From JAAYBG01 sp964411675 (GTDB lineage: Bacteria > Bacillota_I > Bacilli_A > ML615J-28 > CAG-698): a stretch of 5,572 bases of DNA. The notes beneath the pieces are model-generated. The model made no database searches. It was not told the DNA's origin and saw nothing but the letters and a program-made list of their open reading frames with translations. Within the stretch, counting starts at the first letter, position 1, and the number at the start of each line of letters is the position of its first letter. Of this stretch, positions 1 to 5,572 are shown one piece after another. The stretch covers positions 1 to 5,572 of the forward strand of contig CAYPLR010000054.1 in NCBI GenBank assembly GCA_964411675.1. The letters are read 5' to 3'. A program made the position numbers and the translations under genes.

Positions 1-2
1 AG

Positions 3-14
3 AAAAACGTTTTT
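3..14. repeat. AAAAACGTTTTT perfect palindrome at window edge
   Basis: A 12-bp perfect palindrome lies upstream of the gltX promoter, followed by more A/T-rich DNA. It has no loop, so it would not make a good hairpin alone. It could be the remnant of a terminator or binding site belonging to an upstream gene outside the window, or a chance product of the A/T-rich composition. Nothing else is seen in bases 1-25. Confidence 0.25.
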
Positions 15-25
15 ATTAAAAATAA

Positions 26-54
26 TTAACAAATTGATTTATTTGTGGTATAAT
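26..54 (+). promoter_or_regulatory. Sigma-A type promoter for the gltX operon
   Basis: The -35 box TTAACA (26-31, one mismatch to TTGACA) is separated by exactly 17 bases from a perfect -10 box TATAAT (49-54). The -10 is extended by TGG at 46-48 (the TGn motif). Transcription would start near position 61, giving a leader of only about 33 bases before the gltX start codon. That is too short for a T-box or other riboswitch. It is the only convincing promoter I see, so it probably drives gltX and, by readthrough across the tight junctions, the three genes behind it. Confidence 0.85.
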
Positions 55-69
55 ATAAAAAGGAAAAAA

Positions 70-79
70 TGATTAATCA
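70..79. repeat. TGATTAATCA palindrome in the gltX leader
   Basis: A perfect 10-bp palindrome sits about 10-19 bases downstream of the predicted transcription start and just before the gltX ribosome-binding site. That is a plausible place for a repressor operator. It is A/T-rich and short, so chance is a real alternative. No second copy was seen elsewhere in the window's intergenic DNA. Confidence 0.3.
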
Positions 80-93
80 ATGAGGAAAGAATT

Positions 94-1533
94 ATGAATA
101 AAGTAAGAACAAGATTTGCCCCAAGCCCAACAGGATTTATGCATGTTGGTAATCTTCGCTCAGCATTATATGGCTTTTTATTTGCCCGTCAAAACAATGG
201 CTCTTTTATTTTGCGAATTGAGGATACAGATCTAGAACGATATGTTGAGGGTGCTGTCGATGTTATTTATAGTACGTTAAAACAATCAGGAATTACATTT
301 GATGAAGGGCCTAATGAGGGCGGTGCCTATGGACCTTATGTACAAAGCGAACGCCGTGCCATTTATTTACAATACGCATTAGAATTAGTTCAGAAAAAAG
401 CAGCTTATTATTGTTTCTGTGATAAAGAACGCTTGGATGGTTTAACTGATGCAACAGGAATTAAGCGTTATGACAAACACTGCTTATCATTATCAGAAGA
501 AGAGATTACTGAACGATTAGCTCGTGGTGATAAATATGTTATTAGACAAAATATGCCAACTACTGGTTTTAGTGAATATGATGATATGGTTTTTGGCCGT
601 ATCAGTGTTCCAAATGAAGAATTAGAAGATCAAGTGTTAATTAAATCAGACGGAATGCCAACTTATAATTTCGCGAATGTTGTTGATGATCATTTAATGG
701 CCATTACCCATGTCATTCGTGGAAATGAGTATTTAAGTAGTACACCAAAATATAATTTACTATATCAATCTTTTGGTTGGGAACTTCCAAAGTATATGCA
801 CTTAACTCCGATTATGAAAGATGAAACAAGAAAACTATCAAAACGTCATGGCGATGCAAACTTTGATGATTTCATTCGAAAAGGATATTTACCAGAAGCA
901 ATTGTGAACTACATTGCTTTGTTAGGATGGAGTCCAAAGGGAACTCAAGAGAAATTCACCATGGCTGAATTAATTGAACACTTTGATGTGAAAGGATTAT
1001 CCAAATCATCAAGTATTTTTGATGAAGCAAAAATGAAATGGTTAAATGGAGAATATATTAAAGAGTTACCATTTCCTGAATTCATGAAACTAGCCACTCC
1101 ATTCTTTGATCAATCGGCAATTAAAGGTATTTATGATTATGAAAAATTTGGTAAACTATTACAATCGAGAATCGAAATTTTCAGTGAAATACCAGAAAAA
1201 GTAGAATTCATTGTCAATTTTCAAAAGTTTGATCAAGAACTTTACCAAAATAAAAAATTAAAAATAGATAGTGAGATTGCAAAAGTTGTTCTTGAAACAA
1301 TCAATCCTTTCATAGAGAAAATTGATTTATGGAATGAAGAAAGTCTTCATCAAGTGATACTTCAAACAGCAGAAAAATTAGCCATGAAATCAGGAGTGGT
1401 TTATACTGTTTTACGAATTGCTTTAACGGCTAGCAATGTTACTCCTGGCGGATCGGTGGAAATGGCGGATATTCTTGGCAAGGTAGAATCGATTAGACGA
1501 TTACAATTAAGTTTAAAATGGTTAACAGAATAA
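94..1533 (+). CDS. gltX: Glutamyl-tRNA synthetase (GltX, class I)
   Basis: This cytoplasmic class I aminoacyl-tRNA synthetase charges tRNA-Glu with glutamate using ATP. In many Bacillota the enzyme also misacylates tRNA-Gln for later amidation; which type this is cannot be told from the sequence. At 479 aa it has normal family length. The N-terminal Rossmann domain shows RFAPSPTG (7-14), the HIGH-type motif HVGN (17-20) and RIEDTD (41-46). HVIRGNEYL (206-214) and the KMSKS-type loop KLSKR (247-251) follow. The C-terminal helical anticodon-binding part ends with the family-like pattern RIALTASN...GG...ILGKVESIRRL. CFC (107-109) and C130 resemble three of the four zinc ligands of some GluRS enzymes, but the expected fourth position, 132, is Ser. 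The ATG at 94 is preceded by GAGGA (82-86) with 7-base spacing, and the protein begins right at the conserved R-F-A-P-S-P-T-G region, so the start is secure. First gene of the operon, under the promoter at 26-54. Confidence 0.97.
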   Translation: MNKVRTRFAPSPTGFMHVGNLRSALYGFLFARQNNGSFILRIEDTDLERYVEGAVDVIYSTLKQSGITFDEGPNEGGAYGPYVQSERRAIYLQYALELVQKKAAYYCFCDKERLDGLTDATGIKRYDKHCLSLSEEEITERLARGDKYVIRQNMPTTGFSEYDDMVFGRISVPNEELEDQVLIKSDGMPTYNFANVVDDHLMAITHVIRGNEYLSSTPKYNLLYQSFGWELPKYMHLTPIMKDETRKLSKRHGDANFDDFIRKGYLPEAIVNYIALLGWSPKGTQEKFTMAELIEHFDVKGLSKSSSIFDEAKMKWLNGEYIKELPFPEFMKLATPFFDQSAIKGIYDYEKFGKLLQSRIEIFSEIPEKVEFIVNFQKFDQELYQNKKLKIDSEIAKVVLETINPFIEKIDLWNEESLHQVILQTAEKLAMKSGVVYTVLRIALTASNVTPGGSVEMADILGKVESIRRLQLSLKWLTE

Positions 1534-1546
1534 AAGGAGAAGCCTA

Positions 1547-2416
1547 ATGTGTGGTGCGAATGAACTCTTAGAGAAGATCATTCAAATTGCTGTTGATGAT
1601 GAAAATATACTAGCAGTATGTTTGAATGGCTCACGAGCAGATAAAAATGCCTTTTGTGATCAGTATTCTGATTTTGATATTGTTTATCTCGTAAGGGAAA
1701 TCCGTAATTATACAACAAATCCGAATTGGTTTCATCAATTTGGAGAAATATTAATCTCTCAAACTCCGGATGTATTTGAGGGCTATGATTTTACTAGTAA
1801 CGAAAAGTTTACTAAATTAATGCAATTTACAGATGGTTCAAGAATTGATTTGACATTGGTTGATATTACCAATATGGAATGGCTTATCCATAATAAAGAA
1901 CCACAACTTGTTTTACTAAATAAAAATAAAATCCCAGAACTAAAAAACATTTTTACTTGTGATGAATATTTATTGAATCTTCCTAATCAAGAAGAATTCT
2001 TTCAATGTACAAATGAGTTTTGGTGGGTAGTTCCTTATGTAGCAAAAGGTTTATGTCGAGGAGAAATCACTTATGTAAAAAGGCATTTTGAAGGAATTCT
2101 TCAAGAAATGCTTTGGAAAATGTTGGCATGGAAAACCTGTTTGCTATATCATAAGCAAATATCTTTTGGGAAGTATTATCGCTATCTCAATCGTTATTTG
2201 AACAAACAAGAGCAAGAAGTGTTTAATAACACCTTTGCGAACGGAGAAATCGAGGATATTTGGGAGAAATTATTCCGTATTTGTGATTTCTTCGAGGAAC
2301 AAACACAATTAGTAGCAGTTAGTTTATTATTAGAATATGATAAAAAGATTGCAAAGAATATGAAAAATTATTTAATAATGATAAAAAATAGAGGAGAAAA
2401 GGACGTGAAATTATGA
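1547..2416 (+). CDS. Aminoglycoside 6-adenylyltransferase homologue (AadK/AadE, ANT(6) family)
   Basis: Family members transfer AMP from ATP to the 6-hydroxyl of streptomycin. At 289 aa it matches the usual length. The nucleotidyltransferase signature is intact: NGSR (27-30), then DFD (42-44) as the metal-binding Asp pair, and RIDLTLV (99-105) with D101 as the likely third carboxylate. The C-terminal half has the ANT(6) hallmark NEFWW-VVPYVAKGLCRGE (156-182) and a helical region with LWKMLAWK and FGKYYRYLNRY-like segments. The ATG at 1547 follows AAGGAG (1534-1539) at 7-base spacing, only 13 bases after gltX, and the GSR motif lies where AadK-type proteins place it. Its TGA stop overlaps the tldD ATG by four bases. 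Base composition looks like that of the neighbours, and no insertion sequence, integrase or resistance companion gene is present, so it looks like a resident chromosomal gene. Family membership is strong; whether it modifies streptomycin or another substrate is unknown. Confidence 0.88.
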   Translation: MCGANELLEKIIQIAVDDENILAVCLNGSRADKNAFCDQYSDFDIVYLVREIRNYTTNPNWFHQFGEILISQTPDVFEGYDFTSNEKFTKLMQFTDGSRIDLTLVDITNMEWLIHNKEPQLVLLNKNKIPELKNIFTCDEYLLNLPNQEEFFQCTNEFWWVVPYVAKGLCRGEITYVKRHFEGILQEMLWKMLAWKTCLLYHKQISFGKYYRYLNRYLNKQEQEVFNNTFANGEIEDIWEKLFRICDFFEEQTQLVAVSLLLEYDKKIAKNMKNYLIMIKNRGEKDVKL

Positions 2417-3801
2417 TATCAAAAGAAACATGCCAAAAAATATTGGAATTATGTCTAACAACAGGCGGCGATTTTGCTGAAATGTTTATTGAAGATACAA
2501 TAACAAATAACATTGAATTGACAATGGGAAAAATAACAAAAGCAAATACCAATCATCTTCATGGAGTTGCGATAAGGATTTTAAAAGGATTCCAAGAAGT
2601 AAATGGTTATACCAATGATTTTTCTTATAAAAGTTTGGAAAAATTAGCGTTCAAATTAAGAAGTAGTATTGAAGGAGAAAAATTGAATATTCAATTTGCT
2701 TTACAAGAAGAAAATGCTCCTATCATTACAAAACCTCATCGTTTACCGTCTTCTCTAACAAACAAAGACAAAATAGATTATATGCTACGAGTATATGAAG
2801 CTGCAAAAGCAAAATCTACTGAAGTAAGCCAAATTATATGTAACTTAGTCGATGAAGAACAAAATATTCAAGTAGCGAATACCTTAGGAAAAATGACGAA
2901 AGATTTCCGTACTCATATTCGTTTAGGAGCAACAGTAGTTGCTGGTAGTGGTATGAATATGCAAAATTCTTCTGATTCAGTGGGAGGAAATCAAGGCTAC
3001 GAAGTATTAGATCAAGCTAATTTAAAAGAATTTGGCGAAAATATTACCGATTCTGCAGTTATGATGGTTCATGCTGATGAAATGGTTGGTGGTAAGATGA
3101 CTGTTGTAGTTCACAATGCTTTTGGCGGTGTCTTATTACATGAAGCTTGTGTCCATGCTTTGGAAGCAACAACAGTAGCCAAAGGATCCTCTGTATTTTG
3201 TGGTAAATTAGGTCAAAAAGTTGCCAGTGATATCGTAACAGCCATTGACGATGGAACAAGAGACAATCAATGGGGTTCTTTAAATGTTGATGACGAGGGT
3301 CATCCAACTCAAAAGAATGTTTTAATAGAAAATGGTATTTTAAAAAGCTATTTAGTTGACTATCGCAACTCACGGGTGATGAATCACCCAGTAACGGGAA
3401 GTGGTCGTCGTCAATCATATAAATTTTCTCCAACTTCACGAATGACCAATACTTTCTTTGCTCCAGGCAAAGATACATTTGAAGACATTATTGCGAAGAC
3501 AGAATATGGCTTATTCGCAAAAAAAATGGGTGGAGGAAGTGTTAATCCATCAACAGGAGAATTTAATTTCTCTGTGAATGAAGGGTACTTAATCGAAAAT
3601 GGTAAAATAACAAAGCCAGTTCGAGGTGCTGCCTTAGTAGGTAGTGGTGCTGAAGTATTAATGAACATTGACATGATAGCGGATAATTTATCCTTTGGTC
3701 ATGGTATGTGTGGATCGGCAAGTGGTTCAATTCCAACAGATGTTGGCCAACCAACAATTAGAGTACAAAATGTAACTGTTGGTGGAAGGGGGTCTAAATA
3801 A
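2413..3801 (+). CDS. tldD: TldD, zinc metallopeptidase subunit of TldD/TldE
   Basis: Catalytic subunit of the cytoplasmic TldD/E peptidase (peptidase U62/M103 type), which in E. coli trims the microcin B17 leader and degrades unfolded peptides threaded into its chamber. The length, 462 aa, is normal. The N-terminal half is the variable alpha/beta domain. The C-terminal half holds the catalytic motif HEACVH (243-248: H243, E244, H248) followed by ALEATTVAKGSSVF. DDEG (302-305), RMTNT (343-347), GGGSVNPSTGEF (373-384) and C433 in the GMCG segment follow; C433 matches the C-terminal cysteine zinc ligand of the family. Position 247, Gly in the forms I know (HEAxGH), is Val here. The ATG at 2413 is forced: an in-frame TAG at 2389-2391 lies upstream with no other start codon between. 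Ribosome-binding candidates are GAGGAG (2391-2396) and AAGG (2399-2402). It overlaps the preceding gene by ATGA and tldE by one base, implying translational coupling on both sides. A perfect 7-bp inverted repeat lies inside the gene at 3374-3389. Confidence 0.95.
   Translation: MISKETCQKILELCLTTGGDFAEMFIEDTITNNIELTMGKITKANTNHLHGVAIRILKGFQEVNGYTNDFSYKSLEKLAFKLRSSIEGEKLNIQFALQEENAPIITKPHRLPSSLTNKDKIDYMLRVYEAAKAKSTEVSQIICNLVDEEQNIQVANTLGKMTKDFRTHIRLGATVVAGSGMNMQNSSDSVGGNQGYEVLDQANLKEFGENITDSAVMMVHADEMVGGKMTVVVHNAFGGVLLHEACVHALEATTVAKGSSVFCGKLGQKVASDIVTAIDDGTRDNQWGSLNVDDEGHPTQKNVLIENGILKSYLVDYRNSRVMNHPVTGSGRRQSYKFSPTSRMTNTFFAPGKDTFEDIIAKTEYGLFAKKMGGGSVNPSTGEFNFSVNEGYLIENGKITKPVRGAALVGSGAEVLMNIDMIADNLSFGHGMCGSASGSIPTDVGQPTIRVQNVTVGGRGSK
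3784..3792 (+). promoter_or_regulatory. Strong ribosome-binding site for tldE inside the tldD 3' end
   Basis: GGAAGGGGG lies 8 bases before the tldE ATG and encodes the glycine-rich tail of TldD (GGRG). It is the purine-rich anchor that fixes the tldE start. Together with the TAATG stop/start overlap it suggests that ribosomes finishing tldD can reinitiate on tldE, keeping the two subunits in step. Confidence 0.7.
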
Positions 3802-5129
3802 TGAATTTCGAAGTTTTAATTCAAAAAGCAATTACAAAAGGCCTAAGTGCAGTCGAAGTATATAATACTGTTAGTGAAGAAACCATGGTTTCTTTATTTA
3901 AAGGAGCAGTAGACAAAGCGGAAATTAAAAATAGTAATGTTTATAGCGTAAGAGGAATATATAATGGTAAAATGGCTTATGTTACCTTCGAAAATGAAGA
4001 AGAAGATAGCGATTTTATTATTGATAAATTAATCGAAAATGCTAGTGCATTAACTACCGATGAGGAATTTGAAATTTTCAAAGGTAGTAAAGAATATCCT
4101 ACATGGGAAACAGTCGATGGTGGTTTTTCAAAAGCAACTATGACTGACAAAATTAAGTTAATTAAAGATGTTGAATATATAGCAAGTAATATGGATAAGA
4201 GAGTTGCCTTTTTACCATATTGTCGTTACAACGAAGAGAAAGTTAGTGTTAGAATTATCAATTCTTATGGATTGGATATTGCGAAAAATTACCATTACGG
4301 TGTATTAATATTACAGGTAATTGCAAAAGAAGAAAAAGATACCCAATCTGCCTTTGAAATTGATGTTGCTTTAAATTATGCTTCCTTAGATCCACAAAAG
4401 GTTGCAAAAAAAGCGGTTGAAAAAGCACTTTCTAAGTTGAATGCCTCTCCAGTAGAGTCTAAAACTTACCCAATTATAATAGAAAACGAAACAATGTGTG
4501 ATTTATTACAAGGGTTTGCTTCTATGTTTTCAGGGGAAGCAGCAATTAAAAAGTTAACTTCTTTAATTGGAAAAGAGGGAGAAAAAATAATGGATGAATG
4601 TATTTCCATTGTTGATGATCCATTCTTAAAAGATGCGATTAACAGCCAACCTTTTGATGATGAGGGTGTGGTTTGTTACAAGAAAATGGTTGTTGAAAAT
4701 GGTGTTTTTAAAACAATGTTACATAATTTAAAAACAGCAAAATATTTTAAAACTACATCGACAGGAAATGGTTTTAAAGCAGGGACTGCTGGAGCTATTT
4801 CGGTTGCTGGTGTCAATTTATATGTTGCTCCAGGGAATGTAAGTAAAGAAGAAATGATTGCTAACACAGAAGAGGGATTACTAATAACTGATATGGCAGG
4901 TTTACATGCAGGATTAAATCCAATCAGTGGTGATTTTAGTGCGCAGTCATCAGGATATTTAATTAAGGATGGAAAGATTGTACGACCAATTAATTTGATT
5001 GTTGTATCTGGTAATTTCCTTAAAATGATGAGTCAAATAGAAGCATTAGGTAGCGATTTATATGTATCATATCAAGGCGTTGGTGCCCCTTCGATGAAAT
5101 TTAAAGGTCTACCTGTTTCTGGTAAATAA
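3801..5129 (+). CDS. tldE: TldE/PmbA, non-catalytic partner of TldD
   Basis: Partner subunit of the TldD/E metallopeptidase; in E. coli TldE (PmbA) pairs with TldD around a central cavity and has no metal site. The length of 442 aa is normal. It shares TldD's fold and the order of its later motifs but has no HExxxH: DDEG (286-289), NGVFKTMLHNLKTAK (300-314), TGNG (321-324), APG (343-345), GLNPISGDFS (371-380), GYLIKDGKIVRP (385-396) and a GVGAPSMKFKGLPVSG tail (426-441). The TldD equivalents are DDEG, NGILKSYLVDYRNSR, APG, NPSTGEF and GYLIENGKITKP, so the pair are clear paralogues, as in other bacteria. The absence of the zinc motif separates TldE from a second TldD. The ATG overlaps the tldD TAA by one base, and the site at 3784-3792 supports this start. 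Last gene before the terminator at 5142-5175. A homodimeric or divergent role is possible, but the adjacent tldD makes the heteromer the natural reading. Confidence 0.94.
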   Translation: MNFEVLIQKAITKGLSAVEVYNTVSEETMVSLFKGAVDKAEIKNSNVYSVRGIYNGKMAYVTFENEEEDSDFIIDKLIENASALTTDEEFEIFKGSKEYPTWETVDGGFSKATMTDKIKLIKDVEYIASNMDKRVAFLPYCRYNEEKVSVRIINSYGLDIAKNYHYGVLILQVIAKEEKDTQSAFEIDVALNYASLDPQKVAKKAVEKALSKLNASPVESKTYPIIIENETMCDLLQGFASMFSGEAAIKKLTSLIGKEGEKIMDECISIVDDPFLKDAINSQPFDDEGVVCYKKMVVENGVFKTMLHNLKTAKYFKTTSTGNGFKAGTAGAISVAGVNLYVAPGNVSKEEMIANTEEGLLITDMAGLHAGLNPISGDFSAQSSGYLIKDGKIVRPINLIVVSGNFLKMMSQIEALGSDLYVSYQGVGAPSMKFKGLPVSGK

Positions 5130-5141
5130 TAAGTGGTAAAG

Positions 5142-5175
5142 AAAAATATCTCTTATATCAGAAGAGATATTTTTT
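5142..5175 (+). terminator. Intrinsic terminator after tldE
   Basis: A perfect 13-bp inverted repeat (AAAAATATCTCTT at 5142-5154 pairing with 5162-5174) closes a 7-base loop, ATATCAG. The right arm runs into TTTTTT (5170-5175). The stem is A/T-rich with three G-C pairs, so it is longer but less GC-rich than many terminators. It starts 12 bases after the tldE stop and ends 12 bases before the preferred start of the helicase gene. The flanking A and T tracts pair with each other, so it could also work partly for transcription arriving from the opposite side. Confidence 0.85.
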
Positions 5176-5187
5176 ATGAAAGGAAAT

Positions 5188-5572
5188 ATGAAAAAATTTG
5201 AAGAATTAATGATTAACCCCTTACTGATTAAGGGAATAGAAAAAATGAAGTTTGAAGCAATGACTGAGATTCAAGAGAAAGTGATTCCCACAGCTCTAGA
5301 AATAGTAGATATTATTGCACAAGCTCCTACAGGAACAGGCAAAACGGTAGCTTATGCCCTTCCTATTTTAAACAAAATTGATGTGGCTGCCGAAGTAATA
5401 CAAACAATTGTTATTGCTCCAACTAGAGAACTTGCTGTACAAATAACAAAAGAAATTAATACCGTTGCTTACTATTTAAAAGATGTGAAAGCAGTCGCTA
5501 TTTATGGTGGAGAATCGATTGATCGCCAAATAGTAGCATTGAAAAAGCGTCCTCAAATTATTGTTGCAACAC
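5188..5572 (+). CDS. DEAD-box ATP-dependent RNA helicase, N-terminal part
   Basis: ATP-driven RNA-unwinding enzyme of the superfamily 2 DEAD-box group, acting in ribosome assembly, RNA decay or cold adaptation in bacteria. The reading frame is open to the window end (128 complete codons) and lacks motif II (DEAD) and the whole second RecA-like domain, which should lie beyond it. Visible in order: the upstream aromatic F4, the Q motif MTEIQ (25-29), Walker A APTGTGKT (46-53), motif Ia APTREL (77-82), the GG motif YGGES (106-110), and VAT (126-128), which begins the VATPGR motif Ib. The residue before F22 of the Q-motif region is Lys where Gly is usual. The chosen ATG at 5188 gives the typical MKKFEEL opening and follows AAAGGA (5179-5184) at short spacing. 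An in-frame ATG at 5176, directly after the terminator T-tract, would add four residues but has no ribosome-binding site. Which helicase (CshA, CshB, DeaD or DbpA type) cannot be decided without the C-terminus. Confidence 0.93.
   Translation, partial: MKKFEELMINPLLIKGIEKMKFEAMTEIQEKVIPTALEIVDIIAQAPTGTGKTVAYALPILNKIDVAAEVIQTIVIAPTRELAVQITKEINTVAYYLKDVKAVAIYGGESIDRQIVALKKRPQIIVAT

Noticed and set aside
61..93. T-box riboswitch upstream of the aminoacyl-tRNA synthetase
   Set aside because: The predicted leader is only about 33 bases long, far too short for a T-box, and contains no T-box consensus or terminator hairpin.
3059..3478. Long open frame on the - strand within tldD (139 codons)
   Set aside because: It lies wholly inside tldD, whose motifs are clear, and its predicted product is rich in His, Leu and Gln with no recognisable domain. 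I saw no ribosome-binding site or promoter for it. It is a shadow of the real gene, as are the shorter antisense frames at 2319-2552, 3411-3674, 3563-3757 and 4676-4867.
3491..3520. Inverted repeat TTGCGAA...TTCGCAA in tldD
   Set aside because: The 7-bp arms are 16 bases apart and followed on the + strand by A residues rather than T, so it is not a terminator. It sits within conserved coding sequence and is best read as chance.
3519..3526. Run of eight A residues in tldD as a possible slippage or frameshift site
   Set aside because: A -1 shift here would end within a few codons and remove the conserved C-terminal cysteine, but A-runs are frequent in such A/T-rich genes. The in-frame reading leads straight into the conserved GGGSVNP segment, and there is no downstream stimulatory structure I can support.
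1547..5129. A peptide-antibiotic (RiPP) biosynthesis or immunity cluster built around TldD/E
   Set aside because: TldD/E can mature modified peptides, but there is no small precursor gene, YcaO-type or other modifying enzyme, or transporter in the window. TldD/E is also widespread as a housekeeping peptidase.
5218..5234. Hairpin CCCTTA-CTGAT-TAAGGG near the start of the helicase gene
   Set aside because: A 6-bp stem with a 5-base loop within codons 11-16 and no T-tract afterwards. It is downstream of the ribosome-binding site and too weak to call a regulatory structure without comparative evidence.

Overview
The window is an AT-rich stretch from a low-G+C Gram-positive bacterium (Bacillota; a Clostridia- or Erysipelotrichia-like lineage fits). 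The evidence is strong Shine-Dalgarno sites before every gene, a textbook sigma-A promoter, A/T-rich codon choice, and a glutamyl-tRNA synthetase with the RGNEYLSSTPKYN and KLSKRHGD wording that I recall from clostridial-type enzymes. TGA serves as a stop and Trp is written TGG, so this is not a mycoplasma with the altered code. The genus cannot be fixed from the sequence alone.

Layout: everything recognisable is on the + strand. A short leader (1-93) carries a promoter with an extended -10 and a 10-bp palindrome just after the predicted transcription start. Four tightly packed genes follow: gltX (glutamyl-tRNA synthetase, 94-1533), an AadK/AadE-type aminoglycoside 6-adenylyltransferase homologue (1547-2416), tldD (2413-3801) and tldE/pmbA (3801-5129). 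The junctions are a 13-base gap, a 4-base ATGA overlap and a 1-base TAATG overlap, so the four look like one transcription unit. A strong intrinsic terminator (5142-5175) closes it. A DEAD-box RNA helicase gene starts 12 bases beyond the terminator and runs off the window end. No stretch longer than 300 bases lacks a gene.

How the genes fit together: TldD and TldE form the two-subunit TldD/E metallopeptidase. TldD carries the HExxxH zinc motif and the C-terminal cysteine ligand; TldE lacks the motif. Their co-translation fits a 1:1 complex. gltX supplies Glu-tRNA for translation. The adenylyltransferase has an intact nucleotidyltransferase core but no obvious functional link to its neighbours. 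Nothing here looks like a mobile element, CRISPR array or RNA gene. The window is mostly ordinary housekeeping DNA. The points worth a second look are a Gly-to-Val change inside the TldD HExxxH motif, the resistance-type gene translationally coupled to tldD, the terminator that abuts the helicase start with no convincing promoter between, and the palindrome/mini-ORF in the gltX leader.
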